A DNA stretch of 36,491 nt, taken from Moritella sp. PE36. GTDB lineage: Bacteria; Pseudomonadota; Gammaproteobacteria; Enterobacterales; Moritellaceae. The notes beneath the pieces are model-generated. The model saw nothing but the letters and a program-made list of their open reading frames with translations, searched no databases and was not told the origin of the DNA. The translations under genes were made by a program, and so were the position numbers. The stretch covers positions 1 to 36,491 of the forward strand of contig NZ_ABCQ01000046.1 in the NCBI RefSeq assembly GCF_000170855.1. Reading direction: 5' to 3'. Of this stretch, positions 33,452-36,491 are shown piece by piece (the stretch's first letter is position 1; each line of letters begins with the position of its first letter).

Positions 33452-33715
33452 TATACCCAAGTTACTTCAAGATGCTATATCAGAGACGATCAGGGATATC
33501 AGAACAAGGCACAATATGTAGATAATGGTTATTCCATTTTCAAATATTGTAACGCTGTGCTGTTATTCCTGCTCGCCTCCCCTAGGGCAAGCCGAGTGAA
33601 GGCATCTTCAGCGTTATGAAGTCTTGATTTAGAATAACTAAATCCTCGACTTCATGCCTTGAATATACGCTTCATTCGGTTTGCTGATTGTGCATCTTGA
33701 AGTAGCTTGGGTATA
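33452..33715. mobile_element. 264-bp MITE-like element, copy B
   Basis: Same length and ends as copy A at 30372, same orientation. The internal GCAAGCCGAG / TTCGGTTTGC arms differ from copy A but remain pairable through G-U pairs. It lies between the nnrS start and the feoC stop, so it could affect nnrS promoter spacing or terminate feo transcription. Confidence 0.85.
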
Positions 33716-33736
33716 TATTGATACAATCAAAATGTG

Positions 33737-33973
33737 TTAGTAAATAACAGTAACCGCGAGTTCACTCTCGGCATTCCAACGATAATAAACATCGCCGTTT
33801 GCTTGGCCAAGTCGAGGACGTTGGCTGACGGTTGTTGATATTTTGCCTTTTGCTATCCACAGTGCCAGCATCGCATCGATTCCGTCCTCGCTAATAGCAA
33901 ACTTTTTAGCTAGTTCAGCGCGACTGGTTTTGCCGTTAGCAACAAGATGATCTTTCAGACGAGTTAAAATCAT
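33737..33973 (-). CDS. feoC: FeoC-like [Fe-S]/winged-helix regulator
   Basis: 78 residues: a small winged-helix fold (LKDHLVANGKTSRAELAKKFAISEDGIDAMLALWIAKGKISTTV), the standard FeoC layout. The FeoC Cys cluster seen in enterobacteria is absent here (no Cys visible), so this relative probably lacks the iron-sulfur centre. The start lies inside the end of feoB with a 38-base overlap, and both share the strand, so they are coupled. Role: modulates stability or gating of FeoB-mediated iron uptake. Confidence 0.85.
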   Translation of the reverse strand: MILTRLKDHLVANGKTSRAELAKKFAISEDGIDAMLALWIAKGKISTTVSQRPRLGQANGDVYYRWNAESELAVTVIY

Positions 33974-36245
33974 AGTGGCCTAGCTCCTGTTGTCGTTTTA
34001 TTTTATTGCCTTGTTTCTTCAGCAGTGCTACAACTATCAGCATCAATATACTGAAGAAGCCTATCCAGCCCATGCTTGATGCCGGATGCGCAGAAAACTC
34101 AACAATTTGATAATACATAGTGGCAACAAAATAGCCTAAGAACATGGTCCAACCGGCAATAAATAGCGCAAATGGACGACCAAATTCACGTACATAAGCG
34201 CCCATTGCCGCAGCACAAGGTGTGTATAACAGAATAAACAATAAGAATGCAAAGGCTGCTGCATCAGAGCCAAAACTGTCTTTTAAGTTACCAAAAAGAG
34301 TCACATCAACGTCTTGATCGTTTGCAACTGCATCCATGTCGGTCAAATCGCCGACATCAACACCCAGTGGATCGGCATAACTTAAGGCCGCGAGGTTTGC
34401 AGGAATAGATAAAACTGCTTCTTCTAAGCTGGCTAATAAGTCAAACTCAGCATCATCTTCCGCGCTTGAATACAAGCTATTCAAGGTGCCAATCACCGCT
34501 TCTTTGGCAAAAATACCCGTGATAATACCGACTGTTGCCTGCCAGTTATCGGCTTGAATACCAATCGGTGCAAGTAACGGGGTAGCGACTTGTGCAACTT
34601 TCGACAATATCGAGCTTTCAGTCTCTTCGTTACCAAAACTGCCATCTGTCCCTAATGAATTAAAGAAACTTAAGAAGGCGACAACTAACACAATGGTTTT
34701 ACCGGCCCCAAACACAAAACGTTTTAGTTTTTGCCAAGTGATGATCAACATATTCTGCATTGTTGGTAATTCGTAATCCGGCATTTCCATGATAAAGCTA
34801 TCACTGCGGCCTGGATATAGACTCCAACGTAATAGCAGCCCGGTGAATACGGCAACTAAAATACCAATCATGTATAAAGCAAAGACAATATTTTGGCCAT
34901 GTTCAGGGAAGAATGCCGCCGAGAATAACGCATAAACAGGTAATCGCGCACCACACGACATGAACGGTGCCATTGCTGCGGCTAATCGACGCTCACGTTC
35001 ATGTTCGAGTGTACGTGTAGCCATAATAGCGGGCACATTACAGCCAAAACCAAGTACCAGTGGTACAAATGCTTTACCCGGTAAGCCAATACGTTGCATT
35101 ACCTTATCCAATACAAACGCGGCACGCGCCATATAACCCGAGCTTTCAAGTAATGACAAGAATAAATATAAACAACCAATCACCGGAATGAAAGTCGCAA
35201 CGGTTTGAATACCACCACCAATACCATTCGCAATAATAGTGACCAACCAGACAGGTAATATCCCATCAAGCAGATAATGCCCCCCATCAACCAGTACACT
35301 ACCAAAGCTAATATCAAAGAAATCAATGAATGCGCCGCCGATATTAATCGAGAACATAAACATCAGATACATCACAACAAAGAAGAACGGGATACCAATG
35401 TATTTATGCAATACCACTTGGTCGACTTTATCACTGAATGAGCGGCTTAACTTGCCTTCCTGACGACGTACTTTATTACATAACTGGTGTAGGAAGGTGT
35501 AACGTACATTGGCAATATGGAAATCGGTTTCGATTGACTCCGCCACTTTATTTTTAACCTCTGACACCTGGATAAGGATATCAAGGCTTAGCAAATCACT
35601 CACCAAACTGTCATTTTCTAATGCGCGTACAGCCAGCGATCTTGGCTCTACATCATGCTCATAAAAATGAATATCTAATTCGCTGATCGCTGATTCGATC
35701 TCTGGACCATAATTCATCACCAGCGGTGTTATTTTCACGCCTTTCTGCACTAATGAATGCAAGTCTTGCTTAAACTCATTAACTTCATTTTTAGCATTGG
35801 CAGACAAGGCTAAAACCGGACAACCAAGAGCCTTTTCTAACTTTTTAATATCTAAGACTTGGCGTTGACGCGCGAGCACGTCCATCTTGTTTAACACCAC
35901 AACCATAGGACGGCCTAACTCACGTAATTGCAGCGTCATATATAAGCTGCGCTCTAGACATGAAGCATCAACCACATTTATGATCAGGTCTGCAGCATGA
36001 TTTAACGCCGCTTTCGAGGCTATCATTTCATCAACACTGTTGACTTCATTACTGCTATCCAGCGCATAGATGCCCGGTAAGTCCGTTAATAAGAACTCAT
36101 CACCGGCATGACCATAACGGCCGGTTTTTTTATCAACCGTCACGCCGGCCCAGTTACCAACACGTTGGTTAGCGCCTGTTAGCGCATTAAATAAGGTGGT
36201 TTTACCGCTATTCGGATTACCAATCGTTAGGATCTGGTACAACAT
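33936..36245 (-). CDS. feoB: Ferrous iron transporter FeoB
   Basis: 769 residues, as for E. coli FeoB (about 773). The N-terminal G domain has G1 GNPNSGKTT, G3 LTDLPG, G4 NKMD and SANAKN-type G5. A guanine-dissociation-inhibitor-like helical region follows (about 175-280). The membrane part has two gate segments: LSLLESSGYMARAAFVLDK then GFGCNVPAIMATRTLE, and the second half with GIFAKEAVIGTLNSLY. Transports Fe2+ across the inner membrane, GTP dependent. Between FeoA and FeoC in the usual order, overlapping FeoC. Confidence 0.95.
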   Translation of the reverse strand: MLYQILTIGNPNSGKTTLFNALTGANQRVGNWAGVTVDKKTGRYGHAGDEFLLTDLPGIYALDSSNEVNSVDEMIASKAALNHAADLIINVVDASCLERSLYMTLQLRELGRPMVVVLNKMDVLARQRQVLDIKKLEKALGCPVLALSANAKNEVNEFKQDLHSLVQKGVKITPLVMNYGPEIESAISELDIHFYEHDVEPRSLAVRALENDSLVSDLLSLDILIQVSEVKNKVAESIETDFHIANVRYTFLHQLCNKVRRQEGKLSRSFSDKVDQVVLHKYIGIPFFFVVMYLMFMFSINIGGAFIDFFDISFGSVLVDGGHYLLDGILPVWLVTIIANGIGGGIQTVATFIPVIGCLYLFLSLLESSGYMARAAFVLDKVMQRIGLPGKAFVPLVLGFGCNVPAIMATRTLEHERERRLAAAMAPFMSCGARLPVYALFSAAFFPEHGQNIVFALYMIGILVAVFTGLLLRWSLYPGRSDSFIMEMPDYELPTMQNMLIITWQKLKRFVFGAGKTIVLVVAFLSFFNSLGTDGSFGNEETESSILSKVAQVATPLLAPIGIQADNWQATVGIITGIFAKEAVIGTLNSLYSSAEDDAEFDLLASLEEAVLSIPANLAALSYADPLGVDVGDLTDMDAVANDQDVDVTLFGNLKDSFGSDAAAFAFLLFILLYTPCAAAMGAYVREFGRPFALFIAGWTMFLGYFVATMYYQIVEFSAHPASSMGWIGFFSILMLIVVALLKKQGNKIKRQQELGHYDFNSSERSSCC

Positions 36246-36472
36246 TAAACAACCTCGACTTCAATTTGTTGCGCCAGTTGCTTACGAATAGCAACAGAAA
36301 CACCGCGAACTGATATTTGTAAAGGATCACCCATAGGCGCACGACGAATCAGCGTCACTGTAGTCTTAGGTAATATGCCCATAACCATTAACTTCTTGCG
36401 TGTGTCAGCTGGTAAACCTGACATGTCGGTAATTTTGGCGACAGCCCCATCGTTTAATAACGCTAACTTCAT
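36245..36472 (-). CDS. feoA: Ferrous iron transport protein FeoA
   Basis: 75 residues, the standard size. SH3-like fold with MGILPKTTVTLIRRAPMGDPLQISVRGVSVAIRKQLAQQIEVE, the classical FeoA domain. The cytoplasmic partner modulates FeoB. The start codon is preceded by AGGTG. Its stop overlaps the feoB start by one base. Only 19 bases of upstream sequence are in the window, so Fur or FNR control cannot be judged. Confidence 0.95.
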   Translation of the reverse strand: MKLALLNDGAVAKITDMSGLPADTRKKLMVMGILPKTTVTLIRRAPMGDPLQISVRGVSVAIRKQLAQQIEVEVV

Positions 36473-36491
36473 ATCTACACCTAATCCTAAT

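Noticed and set aside
1-36491. CRISPR array, rRNA or tRNA gene
   Set aside because: No regularly spaced direct repeats and no tRNA-like or rRNA-like stretch were seen; the repeated sequences are the MITE copies.

Overview
The window looks like chromosomal DNA of a marine, probably cold-adapted gammaproteobacterium near Moritella, Shewanella or Psychromonas. This is inferred from protein flavour (YidA, SlyB, Csp, FeoABC, NnrS, DUF2750), AT-rich intergenic DNA and a short intergenic inverted-repeat element. No rRNA, tRNA or CRISPR was seen.

Layout. 1-4.7 kb holds housekeeping genes: a DUF2750 protein, a YdjM-type membrane protein, a 59-residue membrane peptide, a YidA-type HAD phosphatase, a membrane-tailed cold-shock-domain protein, peptide deformylase and a SlyB-type lipoprotein. 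4.7-10.8 kb is the highlight: a five-gene minus-strand operon. In transcription order it encodes two periplasmic di-haem peroxidase-like cytochromes, a TAT-exported Rieske protein, a large molybdopterin oxidoreductase of the arsenite oxidase (AioA) superfamily, and a small class I cytochrome c. Paired di-haem peroxidases beside an AioA/AioB-like pair is the signature of dissimilatory iodate reductase (IdrABP1P2). One arsenite-contacting residue of AioA is replaced here, so iodate reductase is the preferred reading.

10.8-17.5 kb encodes a divergent HEAT-repeat protein and a membrane histidine kinase with its sigma-54 response regulator. A sigma-54-like promoter and an upstream inverted repeat sit in front of the idr-like operon, so these neighbours plausibly form its dedicated control circuit. 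17.6-20.5 kb has a CspA-type protein with a possible structured leader, a small membrane protein, and a divergent LysR regulator/FAD monooxygenase pair.

20.6-25.1 kb is accessory DNA. It holds debris of a P2-like prophage (portal and integrase pseudogenes, each with an in-frame TAG), three orphan exported proteins and nearly 1 kb without a convincing gene.

25.1-29.2 kb has a compact trio (an ATP-pyrophosphatase-like protein, a CWC/DUF5522 cysteine-rich protein, and a BtuF-like binding protein without a signal peptide), a chromate transporter and a P-loop kinase-like protein. 29.4-36.5 kb has a membrane-anchored hypothetical protein, an RpoS-like sigma factor, an ArsR-family regulator, NnrS and feoABC. 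Two 264-bp copies of a MITE-like element lie in this last part; a fused-end hairpin and a decayed half-copy lie near 1.3-1.6 kb.
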